In this document: piece by piece, positions 22,460-33,782 of the stretch
Layout: every line of letters begins with the position of its first letter
How positions within the stretch are numbered: the first letter of the stretch is position 1
From: Heloderma charlesbogerti
Lineage: Eukaryota; Chordata; Lepidosauria; Squamata; Helodermatidae
Reading direction: 5' to 3'
Length of the DNA: 64,000 bases
Assembly (NCBI GenBank): GCA_026122225.1
Contig: JANEZZ010000739.1
Span: forward strand, 62,001 to 126,000
Translations under genes and position numbers: made by a program
The notes under the pieces: generated by a model
Told to the model about the DNA's origin: nothing
What the model saw: the letters and a program-made list of their open reading frames with translations, nothing else
Database searches by the model: none

Positions 22460-22989
22460 GTGTCCCGATCCAACTCGGGCAGAGTCAGGGGGGGGCCTGA
22501 CACACCTCGGCCCCAAACCAGAAGCAGATTCTCCCCAACGTCCCCACGCAACCGCCCAGCTCTTTACCTGGGCCTCCTCCTCCTCTGCTGCCACTGCCAC
22601 CTTCTCCATTGCACCGCCTTGGCCGCCATCACCTTCACCACCGCCTCCTGAGGCCTGGACACATGGCAACTCTTCTTGCAGGGAGTCACCATTTTTAAAA
22701 GGCAACTTCCTCCAGGCCTCAGGAGGAGGGGGCATGGCAGAGGCACAGGCACGGCAGAGGCGGCGGCGGCACAGCAGAGGCGGCAGTGATGCAGCAACAG
22801 CAAGGAGAAGGTGACTCAGGTAAGGAGCTGGAGGCGCCGAGGGTAGGCTGGGCTGAAACATGCCAAGCCCCCAACCCACTCCGGGCCGCTTCGTGTCCCC
22901 TCTGCTTCACCTCGGAAGGGGCACAAAGTGGCCCGAAGCAGACCGCTTCGACTCGGGCTTCGGGCCCTTACGTGATGGTTGCAGGAGGG
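22460..22989. other. GC-rich unclassified segment
   Basis: Very GC-rich with many gcc/ggc triplets and open frames on both strands that reflect composition. Related in character to the GC-rich part of the MITE at 38116. No ends or target duplication were found. Confidence 0.4.
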
Positions 22990-24876
22990 CTCTGTTTCCC
23001 CCTGGTTATGCTGGGAAGAAGGAGGGAGGAATGTTGCAGCATTCATTTTGAGGGTTATAGATTCCAGCTGTTCTCAGGAGTGTTTTCCATCCTGGTCAAA
23101 GTACACAGGCCACTTTTGCTGGTGGATCACAGAGAGAAACTGGGTGAACTGGGAGGGCATGCTCTCTCCCAGCTGGGTCCTCTTGGGTACTCAGTGCAGC
23201 ACCAACACTGACTCGGAGGGTGGTTGCCATGGTCTATAGAAATTTGATCTCTCTTGCCAGGCTACCTATTAATTCAAGTTGTGTGGATCTTAGGATGGGT
23301 ACCTGGGACAGTTTAGGGATTCTTCTGGTGTACTGTCCATCCCACTGCCCATCAGACTGCCTGCTTGAGCTGACAGAGGTGGTCTCGGATTTGGTGTTGA
23401 GGACCCCTAGGTTGATGTTTCTGGGGAATCTCAACTTCCATGCCAAAGCTGCTGTATCTGGGGTGGCTTAGGACTTCATGGCTTCCATGACAACCGTGGG
23501 TCTGTCTCAACATGTCATTGGCCCAACACATGTAAAAAGGCACACGCTTGACCTGGTTTTCTCAACTGGGCAGGAGGATAGTGATCTGAAAGTGGGGGAA
23601 TCAACATCTATGCCCTTGTCATGGTCACATCACTTCCTATTGGGGTTTAGACTCTCAGTGGCCTTTCCCCTCTGCAAGGGTGGAGGACCTATTAAAATGG
23701 TCCACCCCCAGAAACTAATGGATGTATTCCAAAGGGCCCTGGGGGATTTTCCTGCTGGTATGGCTGGTGCTCCTGTAGAAGCACAGATTGCTCTGTGGAA
23801 TGCAAAGATGACTTGAGCGGTCTACACAATCGTGCCAAAGCACCCTTTCCCTCTGAGCATAGAACAGCCAGCTCTTTGGTCTACACCTGAGCTGAGGGCA
23901 TTGAAGCAAGAGGGGAGACAGCTAGAACACAGGTGGAGGAAAACGTGTGCTGAGTCTGATCAAACACAGGTTAGAGCTCATCACTGAGCCTACTCTGTGG
24001 CGGTGAGGGTGGCAAAGAGTTATTTTCCACCAGCATTGCGTCTTCTCAGTGTCATCCAGCAGAGCTTTTCCAAGTGGTTTGTGCTACATTCTGGGCCAGG
24101 GAGAGAAACTGTGGAACCTTCATTAGCACACTGCGATGAGTTTGAATCACACTCGCTCAGATTTGTCATGAATAGGGAACCACGATTACTGCAGTTCCAT
24201 TAGTAGACATGTCCAGAGCACCATCTGGTCCAGTTTTATTGGATGAGTTTCAGTTACTGAGGCCCAAGGATGCAGACAAGGTGCTTGGCCAAGTCCAGGC
24301 GACCACCTGTGTGCTCAATCCTTGTCCTTCATGGCTTACTGCATCAAACAAGGAAGGGATATCCGGCTGGGACCAGGAGGTTGTAAATTCCTCCTTGAGA
24401 GAAGGAGTGATGTCGGCCTCTTTAAAAGAGGCAGTAATCAGACCACTCCTGAAAAGGCCTAACCTGGATCCAGAGGATTTTGACAACTATTGGCCAGTGG
24501 CTAATATCCCCTTCCTGGGCAAGGTGCTTGAGTGGCTGGTTGCGGGACAACTGCAGGCACTCTGGAATGAAATGGATTATCTAGATCCTTTTCAATCAGG
24601 CTTCAGGCCTGGTTTTGAAAAGGAAACTGCTTTGGTCACGCTGTGGGATGACCTTTGCTGGGAGAGAGACAGGGGGAGTGCAACCCTTTGATTCTCCAAG
24701 ACCTCTCAGCAGCTTTCAATACCATCGACCATGGTATCCTTCTAGATAGGTTGTCTGGGTTGTGAGTTGAGGCACTGCATGGCAGTGGTTCAACATCTAA
24801 TTGGATGGCCAAATCCAGAAGGTGGTGCTGGAGGATTGTTGCTCTGTTCCTTGGCAACTATGCCATGCAGTGTGGC
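22990..24876 (+). mobile_element. L2-like LINE, left arm (plus)
   Basis: Degenerate LINE with an endonuclease-like part (about 23220-23560, with FSTGQEDSDLKVGE) and a reverse-transcriptase part at 24209-24691 containing RPLLKRPNLDPEDFDNYWPV and DPFQSGFRPGFEKET. Stops and frameshifts break it. It ends at the point equivalent to the codons before the PQGSILS motif, and that motif resumes at 27208. Confidence 0.8.
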
Positions 24877-25233
24877 AGATCAAGCAAATCTGTCATATTT
24901 GCATGATCTTACTCCTGCTGCTCGACCAGGAAATTCTATAGTCAAAAGCCTCCAAGAGAATTCTGGAATTAAAAATGAGATTCCAATACCTAATACCACC
25001 CCACATGATCTTCTCACCCAAGAGTAATTATAATGTCTCAGCTCTGAGGTTTGCCAGATGAGAGACAATCATACCAGGCCGTTAGAAATAGATCATTAGT
25101 ACCCTTTTACTGTTTAGAAAGGAATCCAGATAAGGAGGTGTCAACTGTTAAATTTAGGGTTACGACTTTCACTTAGTAGAAATCTGACTATATACACAGT
25201 AGACAGGGGATCATTATTTTATTATTTATTTAT
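24877..25233. other. Unassigned part of insertion into L2
   Basis: AT-rich sequence of no recognised family between the left L2 arm and the minus-strand L2. It belongs to the material that interrupts the plus-strand LINE. Confidence 0.4.
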
Positions 25234-27165
25234 TTATTTCATTTCTATACCGCCCAATAGCCGAAGCTCTCTGGCAGTTCACAAAAATTAAAACCAAACA
25301 ACACTCAATAAAACAATTTAAAATATATAGAACATTAAAACCACAATATAACAATACAACCACAGTAAAACCTAGCAGCAGAGCAGGAGTTTAAAATACC
25401 GATTTAAAACAGCAAAGCTAAAAATTTAGAAAGCTAAAATGCCTGTGAAAATAAAAACGTCTTCACCTGGCGCTGAAAGGAATACAATGTATATTCCAGG
25501 TGACCCTCACTAGGGAGCTCATTCCAGAACTGGGTTGCCACAGCAGAAAAAGCCCTCCTCCTAGTAGCCACCCGCCTCACTTCCTTTGGCAGGGGCTCAC
25601 GCGGAGAAGGGACGCTGACGATGATCTTAAGGTCCGGGCAGGCACATATGGGAGGAGGCGATCCTTCAGGTAACCTGGCCCCAAGCCGTTAAGGGCTTTG
25701 AATGTTAACACCAGCACTTTGAATCGGGCCCGGAAATGGACTGGCAGCCAGTGCAGCTGGAAAAGTACTGGCGTAATATGAGCTCGCAGGCCAGTCCCTG
25801 TTAACAATCTTGCTGCCCTATTTTGGACCAGCTGAAGTTTCCGGACCATTTTCAAAGGCAGCCCCACGTATAACGCATTGCAGTAATCCAGACGAGAAGT
25901 TATCAGAGCATGGATAACTGTAGCTAGGCTATCTCTGTCCAGATAAGGGCGTAGTTCGTATACCAGCCTAAACTGATAAAAAGTGCTCCATGCCACTGAG
26001 TTCACCTGTGCCTCAAGTGACAGTTCTGGATCCAAGAGCACCCCCAAACTACGAACCTGATCCTTTAGGGGGAGTGCAACCCCCTCCAGAACAGGTTGAA
26101 TATCACCTAGCTGGGCAGATGAACCACCCACTAACAGTACCTCCGTCTTGTCTGGATTGAGTTTCAGTTTCTTGGCCCTCATCCAGTCCATTACCGTGCC
26201 CAGGCACTGATTCAGAACAGCCACTGCCTCACCTGGGTTTGATGAGAAAGAGAGGTAGAGCTGGGTGTCATCCGCATATTGCTGGCACCTCAGCCCACAC
26301 CTCCGGATAACCTCCCCCAGCAGTTTCATGTAGATGTTAAACAGCATGGGGGATAAAATAGAGCCCTGTGGAACCCCATGGCACAATTGCCAGGGCACAG
26401 AGCAATAATCCCCCAGCACCACCTTCTGGAATCAGCCATCCAAGTAGGAGCGGAACCACTGTAGTGCAGTGCCTCCAACTCCTAACCCAGACAACCTATC
26501 CAGAAGGATACCATGGTCGATGGTATCGAAAGCCGCTGAGAGGTCCAGGAGAATCAACAGGGTCGCACTCCCCCTGTTTCTCTCCCGGCAGAGGTCATCC
26601 CACAGGGCGACCAAGGCAGTTTCCGTTCCAAAACCAGGCCTGAAGCCCGATTGAAATGGATCTAGATAATCCGTTTCATTCAACAGTGCCTGGAGCTGTC
26701 CTACAACCACCCGCTCAAGCACCTTGCCCAGGAAGGGGATGTTGGCCACTGGCCTATAATTGTTAACATCCTCTGGGTCCAGGTTAGGCTTTTTCAGGAG
26801 TGGTCTAATTACTGCCTCTTTTAAAGCGGCAGGCACCACTCCCTCTCTCAAGGAGGAATTTACAACCTCCTGGACCCAGCCAGACATCCCCTCCTTGTTT
26901 GATTTAATAAACCATGAAGGGCAAGGGTCAAGCACACAAGCGGCCGATCGGACTTGGCCAAGCACCTTGTCCACATCCTCAGGCCTCAGTAACTGAAACT
27001 CATCCAATAAAACTGGACCAGACGGTGCTCTGAATGCCTCTACCAATGGAACTGCATTAATGGTGGTGTCCAATTCATGACGAATCTGAGCGACTTTATC
27101 CTCAAAGTGCCGTGCAAACTCGTCACAGCATGCTACCGAGGATCAGTGGTTGCCAATGTACTGAC
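25234..27165 (-). mobile_element. L2-like LINE (minus) nested in another L2
   Basis: 5'-truncated minus-strand LINE. Frames at 27073-26432 and 26422-25577 form one reverse transcriptase interrupted by a single TGA, with motifs LLDLSAAFDTIDH and QYADDTQLYLSF. The 3' end is an attta-rich tail at 25234-25250 after 'ctataccgcccaatagcc'. It is better preserved than the plus-strand element it sits in, fitting a younger insertion. Confidence 0.85.
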
Positions 27166-27189
27166 AAGGTAGTTTGAGAGAATCTCTGT

Positions 27190-28350
27190 ATCAAGGCATA
27201 TGCCACAGGGATGCCACAGGGCTCTATTTTATCCCGCATGCTGTTCAACATCTACATGAAACCACTGAGGGAGGTTATCTGGAGGGGTGGGCTGAGGCGC
27301 CATCAATATGCAGAAGACACCCAGCTCTACCTCTCTTTCTCATCAAACCCAGGTGAGGCAGTGGCTGTTCTCAACCAGTGCCTGGGCATGGTAATGGACT
27401 GGATGAGGGCCAATAAAGTGAAACCCAATCCGGACAAGATAGAGGTACTGTTAGTGGGTGGTTCATCTGCCTGGCTAGGTGATATTCAAATTGTTCTGGA
27501 GAGGGTTGCACTCCACCTAAAGGATAAGGTGCTCTTGGAGCCAGAACTGTCACTAGAGGCACAGGTGGACTTGGTGGCACAGATCACGTTTTATGAAGTA
27601 AGGCTGATATACCAACTAAGCCCTTATCTAGACAGAGATAGCCTAGCTACAGTTATCCATGCTCCAGTAACCTCTCATTTGGATGACTGGAATGCGTTAT
27701 ACATGGGGACGCCGTTGAAAACAGCCCGGAAACTTCAGCTGGTCCAAAACAGGGCAGCGAGATTGTTAGCAGGGACTGGCCGATGAGATCACATCACACC
27801 AGTACTTTTCCAGCTGCGCTCGCTGCCAGTCCATCTCCGGGCCATATTCAAAGTGCTGGTGTTTACGTTCAAAGCCATAAACAGCTTGGGACCAGGTTAT
27901 CTGAAGGATCATCTCTTCCCATATGTGCCTGCCCAGACCCTAAGATCATATTCAGGAGTCCTTCTCTGGCAGCCCCTGCCAAAGGGAGTGAGGGGGGTGG
28001 CTACCAGAAAGAGTGGCTTTTCTGCTGTGGCACACTGGCTGTGGAATAAGCTCCCTGGAGTGATTCACCTGGCACCTACATTGTACTCCTTTTGGTGCCA
28101 GGTGAAGACCTTTTTATTCTCCCAGGCATTTTAGGTTCCTAGTATTTTAGCTTTGGTGTTTTAAATCTGTATTTTAAATCTCTGCATCGCTACTAGGTTT
28201 TATTCTGGTTGTAGTCTTATATTGCAGTTTTAAGCTTTCATATTTTGTATTATTTTATGTTGTACTTTGTGGTTTTAATTTTTGTGAACTGCCCAGAGAG
28301 CTTCAGCTATTGGGAGGCATAGAAATGAAATAAGTTAATTAAATACATAA
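27190..28350 (+). mobile_element. L2-like LINE, right arm (plus)
   Basis: Continues the element starting at 22990: PQGSILSRMLFNIYMKPL, a YAEDTQLYLSF version of the YADD box (second residue of the Asp pair kept, first changed), and RKLQLVQNRAARLL. It ends in a 3' tail (gaactgcccagagagcttc, then attaaatacataaata) like that of the minus copy. Confidence 0.82.
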
Positions 28351-28372
28351 ATAGGCCAACCAAAATATCACC

Positions 28373-28398
28373 GTGTGTGTGTGTGTGTGCGCGCGCTT
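28373..28398 (+). repeat. (TG)n microsatellite
   Basis: Uninterrupted gt repeats grading into gcgcgc. Confidence 0.9.
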
Positions 28399-28561
28399 TT
28401 GAGATCCCCAGATTTCTTCTTCAGGCAAGTTGTTAAAAGGCGGGGGGGCAGGAAAAGGTGACTAAATGGTATAGTCACATTGAATCTGCAAATCCAGACA
28501 AGTTAGTCCCAGGTGTGGTGTGGCAGGATACTAAATACGAGTGATACCAAAGGTGGAAAAC

Positions 28562-29113
28562 TGTCAGGAGCGCCCTTGCTGCCTTCTGAAATCCTCCAGT
28601 AGCCAGAATCAACATGCAGACAAAAGGGCTCTTTTCCATGGCTTTATTTCCATTCACCTTAATGATGCTTACAGATGCTAATTGCCTGAGCCTAAGAGGA
28701 AAACCTAAGGGAGCAGACTACCAGGGGATTCTAGCTTATAGAGACAGTTGATCTCCATTTGGGAGGGAAGGGCGGGAAACCCCTGAACTTAAGAGCTAGG
28801 AGCAGAGAGTCCACCCCTTTCCCATGGAGTATCGGGGCGCAGCTGTTGCCATCGCACCAAGTGGGCTGAGCACCTCCTTTCAGCATCCGCAACCTCCCGT
28901 TTGTCTCAGTGCCAGCACCTTGCGTCTAGAAGCTCCAGTTGCCCCTACCTCTCCCTACCAGGGTCACTGCCATTCTCAGGCATGTGAGCCGGGAGGGGGT
29001 CTCCCTCCAACTGCACCTATGGAAATCAAGCGGGTTCCTCTCCCAAGGTTTCTATCTCTTCTTCAGAATCAGAACTACTTTGGGACTCTATGGGCTCCGA
29101 TCCAACCCTGACA
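28562..29113 (-). mobile_element. Solo LTR (minus), TGTCAGG family
   Basis: 552 bp. The reverse complement starts TGTCAGGGT and aligns with the LTR at 6191 over the first hundred bases. Perfect 5-bp target duplication aaaac (28557-28561, 29114-29118). Confidence 0.85.
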
Positions 29114-29173
29114 AAAACCAACCATGAGGATAGTGAGCTCTGTGGCAAATGGATAGTTCAGGCCATTTTTTTT

Positions 29174-29193
29174 ATACATACATACATACATAC

Positions 29194-29230
<37 letters not shown>

Positions 29231-29250
29231 ACACACACACACACACACAT
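29174..29250 (+). repeat. Compound microsatellite
   Basis: (TACA)n, then (GA)n, then (CA)n in series. Confidence 0.95.
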
Positions 29251-29628
29251 CTGTCCTCTGTATCTGTCCCCTCTTCCTATCCAAATTCTAATTGCAAAGC
29301 ACCTTCCTTCGGCCCCCAGCTAGACAGATGTGGTGTGATGTATAATTCCAGCCACCAGAGCCAATGAAGACAACGCCTTCAACTATCCAGCTGTGTAGAA
29401 GCCCTAGGATATATTAATCTCTCATCTTTAGACAAATAATAGTGTGTGCCATTCCAATCTCCTTGAATATTATGCCAAATGGCAAAAGTGTTCACTTTTA
29501 TTTAGGTTCATTGGCTGCGGAATAGCTAAACAGACAAATCAAATGCCACAAATGCTGTTTTCAGAAAGACACAGCTGTTGCCCCTTTTCATAGAATGTTG
29601 CAATCTGATTTAACTTCATTCCTTGTAG
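29251..29628 (+). other. Remnant of alpha intron 3
   Basis: From about 29330 the sequence aligns with beta intron 3 (about 10430-10620 and 11500-11538). Upstream of this point V2R homology stops, so the alpha locus lost its 5' half somewhere before about 29.3 kb. The acceptor ccttgtag ends at 29628. Confidence 0.65.
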
Positions 29629-29856
29629 CTTCACCCTTTTCTGCGGAGCACCTCATTTAACAACAGTGCTGGAGAGACGGTGTTTTTTAACAGCAACGGT
29701 GAATTAGCAGCTGGATTTGACATAATCAACTGGGTCACTTTTCCAAACCAATCTATCCTTAGAATAAAAGCTGGACTCATGGATCCCCAGGCATCGCCAG
29801 GCAAAGAGGTCACTGTTAACAAGAGGATCATCACATGGCACAGAAAATTTAGCCAG
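29629..29856 (+). CDS. Gene 3 exon 4
   Basis: 228 bp, [18 protein letters not shown] to WHRKFSQ, same length and phase as beta exon 4 and roughly 90% identical by eye. The acceptor is normal; the donor position reads gc where both beta copies read gt. Confidence 0.85.
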
Positions 29857-30446
29857 GCGGGATCTGGCTGTCTGTATGTTCTAACCACGCTGATGAGGAA
29901 AGTGGTCCAATATCATCCCAGGATCATCTATCCCATGCCCTCCCCCTTGGCTGGTTGAAGGCCTTCTAAAGCACTGACCTTGGCATAGGAATTTGGAATG
30001 GGCATTTGATGTGTCACAAATATTTGTGAATTGGTGGGCCAAATATTGTCTAATGATGACTCAGTATTTTTTAGCATTTGTGTTACAAGAACAACAAAGA
30101 GGAAAATAATCCACAGGTCTGATACATAGGATGATTACAAAAAACAATAGTTATTATCATGAAGCAATAACTAACTTTTTAAGAACTCATGGGTTATTTG
30201 TTTGATGAGATCTTTTATTCCACCTTTCCTCCAAGGAGATCAGAGTGGCAAATAGAAACAAATACCCTCACACTGTTTATTTATTTAATTTATTTATAGC
30301 AATTACTTATATGCCACCTTTCAGGATATAAATACTATCAAGCTGGCTTAAAAATAACATAAAAATAATAAAATCATAATAAATGTATTTAGAAATTTGA
30401 AAAACCCACAAGACAATTGGTGGACAATGTCCTTTGGGGCTGGGAG
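29857..30446 (+). other. Gene 3 intron 4, 5' part
   Basis: Aligns loosely with beta intron 4. About 30205-30410 looks like old LINE tail sequence (ttattccacctttcc, tatgccacctttcagg). No exon. Confidence 0.5.
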
Positions 30447-30840
30447 AGTCCAGCTGGAGCAGAAAAAGGTGTCTGGTGTCATCTTCATCTACTTTCTGGA
30501 GTTCTTTTACAGAGGAGTTGGTGGTAGATGACCCTGTGGAGGGGCTGGAAGCCCTAGGCCTTCTTGTCCTGCCTATCTCCCTCTCTCTCCCGGAGTCTTC
30601 TCAGAGGGTAGTTCATGATATTTGGCCCAGGGAACGAGGGGAAAGTCCAGCTGGAGCAGACCCTGAAGTCTTCTTAATCTGCCTTTCTCCCTCTCTCTCC
30701 TGGGATTCTTTCCAGAGAGCAGTTGATGGTACATGGCCCTGGAGAGGGGGGCAGTCTAGCTGGAGCAGGCCCTGAGGTCCTCCTTACCCTCCTTTCTCCA
30801 TCTCTCTGCTGGACCTCCCAGAAGGCAGTTGATGCTAGAT
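30447..30840 (+). repeat. Minisatellite, about 109-bp period
   Basis: Three degenerate units marked by 'ccagctggagcag' and 'tctccctctctctcc'; the second and third lie about 109 bp apart, and the first is longer. Not seen in beta intron 4. Confidence 0.7.
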
Positions 30841-30845
30841 AATAC

Positions 30846-31448
30846 TAGGGATGTGCGGATTCCCTACCTGTCATTCTGGCCGGGAATCCGCCCCTGGAGG
30901 AAGGCGACCCATCCCTCCCCCCAGAATCTTAGCCGGCTGGCTCCGCTCTGCGGCAATTCTGCGGAGCCACCAGCCAGCTCCAGAGCACCAGCGATATGGC
31001 CACCATTGCTGTATGGCTGGCTGAGGCTGTCTCCAGATGCAAATGGCGTCTGCTACGCCATTTGCGGCCGTAAAGATCTTAGATTAAGCTAAATGCAGCC
31101 GTAAATGACTGCATTTAGCTTAAAGTAAGGGCTTTATGGCCACAAATGGCGTCTGCTGCTATGCCATTTGCATCTGTGGTTTTTCACACGATAAGCTAGC
31201 CATTTACGGCTGCATTTAGCTTAATCTAAGACCTTTATGACTGCAAAGAGACCGTCAGCGTCAGCCAGCCATACGGCAATGGTGGCCGTATTGCTGGTGC
31301 ACCAGACCTGATGGCAGGGAGGATCTGGCCGGCAAGGACTTCACAGGGAGGCAGAGGTAAGCAATCCGTTCCTCCACAGACCTCAGAGGCCAGATTCTTT
31401 TGAATCTGGCCTCACTGGGGTCCGTGGAGGAATTCTCCGACCTCCCTA
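30846..31448. mobile_element. Palindromic MITE in gene 3 intron 4
   Basis: 603 bp, TAGGGATG to CCTCCCTA, with an 8-bp duplication gataatac/gataatat. The internal inverted repeat uses a different core from the beta MITEs: arms ttaagctaaatgcag and ctgcatttagcttaa (31084-31122), repeated inverted at about 31200-31237. It shares the gccatttgc blocks and the ends with them. Confidence 0.78.
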
Positions 31449-32000
31449 GATAATATTGCAAAGTAGATAGTAATATTCTTGGAACTGTGAGAAAAACAGA
31501 TGTTCAAAAATACATACTCAATTGACAAGGTTTGATTGATGAATTGACTGCCATGCTGATCCTATTTGGAATGTGTTTTGCTCTCTTTCCAACTACTGCA
31601 TTTAAACCTATGTTTCTATCCATGTTTTGATTTCTACAATAATTTCCTTTCCCACACTTTAGGAATCACCTTGATTCGGGGGAAGGAGATCAGCACTGCC
31701 AGTCAGGAAAATATTTATGTTTGCAAAATGCAAACTCTCTCACGGAGGAAAACTTGAAATTGCCATTTGAGCAAAGGATTTCTGTCTTGCAGGCATTCTT
31801 AGAATAGGAACACAGTGGGGGAATTGGATATTAATTTGAGAAGTATATATTGAATGGACAATGGCAGTTCGCAGGGTACAAAATAGAGTTCCATTCTCTG
31901 TTCTTTCTCTTGGATGTTATGCAGTTATTTCAATTCAAGGCATGTTGATTATCTGTTAAAAAAAATCAATAAGGCAAAAATCTTCACTTTCTTGGGATAG
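31449..32000 (+). other. Gene 3 intron 4, 3' part
   Basis: Aligns with beta intron 4 on both sides of the beta LINE (31640-31760 with 12960-13080; 31830 on with 16745 on). It is therefore the natural empty site for that LINE, at about 31774-31800. Confidence 0.65.
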
Positions 32001-32127
32001 GTCTTGCCACTTGCTGTGTGTAACAATCACTGCCATCCAGGGTACACCAAAAAAAAGGAAAGAAGGGGAGCCGTTTGTTGCTATGATTGTGTTCTATGCC
32101 CAGAAGGGAAGATATCAGACCAGAACA
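32001..32127 (+). CDS. Gene 3 exon 5: Cys-rich linker
   Basis: 127 bp, [19 protein letters not shown], then ERRGAV where beta has KEGEPF, then CCYDCVLCPEGKISDQN. One inserted base before and one deleted base after this block shift and restore the frame, so all cysteines survive. Donor aaca|gtaaga. Confidence 0.85.
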
Positions 32128-33134
32128 GTAAGAGGCATAACATGCAGGTCTACAGAGAATATTAAGACTGTGTAAATTAATGTTGTCTATGTTTGCAGTT
32201 TGTATCACCACTTACTGGGCACCTTAAAAGAAGAATAGAAATGGGCTGCAAAGGCAGAGAAATGACACATCAGTTTGGTTGTATGTTCCCTGCTGTGCAC
32301 AGAGCTCAAGATGCATTCAGAGAATGGTCTGAGGGCACATGATGCAATTGTGCTGCTGAAGCCCAGCAGGTCTGACACTACTTACTACCTGAATGGGAGA
32401 CTACCTGGGATATGTCAGAAGCTCTGACCCCCTTAGAGACAGTACGGTAAACATGAATTCAATACAGCATACCTAGATTTTACAGGAGACAATGGCTGTG
32501 CGGGGATGAGGACTGATATCTATCCTCAAGAAACACCCAGTATTAATTATTGTGGGGATGATTAACGGTAAACAAGTTTATATTAAAGGAAAGTCCTGAT
32601 GCAAGGGCACTGGTGTTTCATCCAGTGGGAACCCTCCCTGATCTACCCCCTGGACTCCACTGAACATTCTCCCTTGCTTCATACATTCTTCTGATTTAAA
32701 TAGTAGTTGTCAGATCCTGAATTTTTCTTCCTCCAATCATCATCACAGTATCACCTTATGTTTCCAAATTCCATTGCTCACCAGTCTTCCTCTATTTTTC
32801 TGGGGGCCTGTGCATTATATTTTCCCCCTACTGAAGGGGGGGGGTTCAGTCAGTGTTTATAAGCCTTTCTACACGAGGAATGTACTGTGTACTCATGATT
32901 ACTCACTTACGGTAATTTGTGGGTCTTTTACATAACACCGTCATCCTCCAGGGCCTCTCCCATGCTTTGCAATAATTGGGGGGGGGGTGTCTCATGAAGA
33001 AAGTTTGGTATCATTTGTGAATGGCAGGATAAAGCGTAGTATAATTGCACAATTCTGCATGAGCTAGTGCTTGTGAAATGGAACATAATGAAGAGAAAGA
33101 GATATCCTAGAATTAAACATCTGTAAAGGACCCT

Positions 33135-33504
33135 GCTTTCGAACTGTGGTGCTGGAGAAGACTCTTATGAGTCCCCTGGACTGCAAGGAGGTCAAATCAA
33201 TCCATCCTAAAGGAAATCAACCCTGAGTGCTCATTGGAAGGACAGATACTGAAGCTGAAGCTCAAATATTTTGGCCACCTAATGCGAAGAGAAAACTCTC
33301 TGGAAAAGACCCTGATGCTGGGAAAGACTGAAGGCAAAAGGAGAAGGGGACGGCAGAGGATGAGATGGCTAGATAGCATCATTGATGCAATGAATATGGA
33401 CTTGAGCATGCTCTGGGAGAGAGTGCAGGAGAGGAAGGCCTGGTGTGCTATGGTCCATGGGGTCACGAAGAGTCGAACACGACTGAACGACTGAACAACA
33501 ACAA
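33135..33504 (+). mobile_element. BovB LINE 3' fragment, unit II only
   Basis: 370 bp, 5'-truncated, encoding the BovB ORF end ([39 protein letters not shown]). The flanks aaaggaccct and aaagaccct are near-duplicates. Unit I has no insertion at the matching place (about 680). Confidence 0.9.
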
Positions 33505-33782
33505 AAAGACCCTATTTTAATCCTGCAAAGAATCTACAAACGGAAGCCTTGGTAAAGTGGCAGGTTGAAAGCCTCACGTAAAAAAGCCCTATGGGTATTT
33601 ATATGTGAAACTAATGACATTCTCACCCATCCGTAATTTAGACTGTGGAAGCATCTAAGCATACTTTAAAAAATAAATGTTCCATGCCATGGGTATTTCA
33701 CACCACACATAAAAAATAAAGTCTGAGAGAAATGTTAGTGATATCTTTGAATGACTGCAGTGGCCCCTCTTCTATTTTGCAG

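Larger units (their letters stand above)
1..32471 (+). repeat. Tandem segmental duplication, unit I
   Basis: The sequence from position 1 restarts at 32472 with only scattered substitutions and then stays collinear through both units, apart from discrete insertions and deletions. The unit holds one alpha V2R exon 6, one complete beta V2R gene, a repeat-rich spacer and alpha exons 4-5. Unit-specific differences are the MITE at 3431, the solo LTR at 6191, the BovB piece at 15998 and a deletion at about 19430. The true duplication breakpoints cannot be placed, because the array may extend on both sides of the window. Confidence 0.9.

Noticed and set aside
22540..22880. Overlapping open frames in the GC-rich block
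   Set aside because: Low-complexity gcc/ggc composition opens several frames on both strands; no domain seen.
25577..27073. Long minus-strand frames as a host gene
   Set aside because: L2-like reverse transcriptase with YADD box, LINE 3' tail and an in-frame stop.
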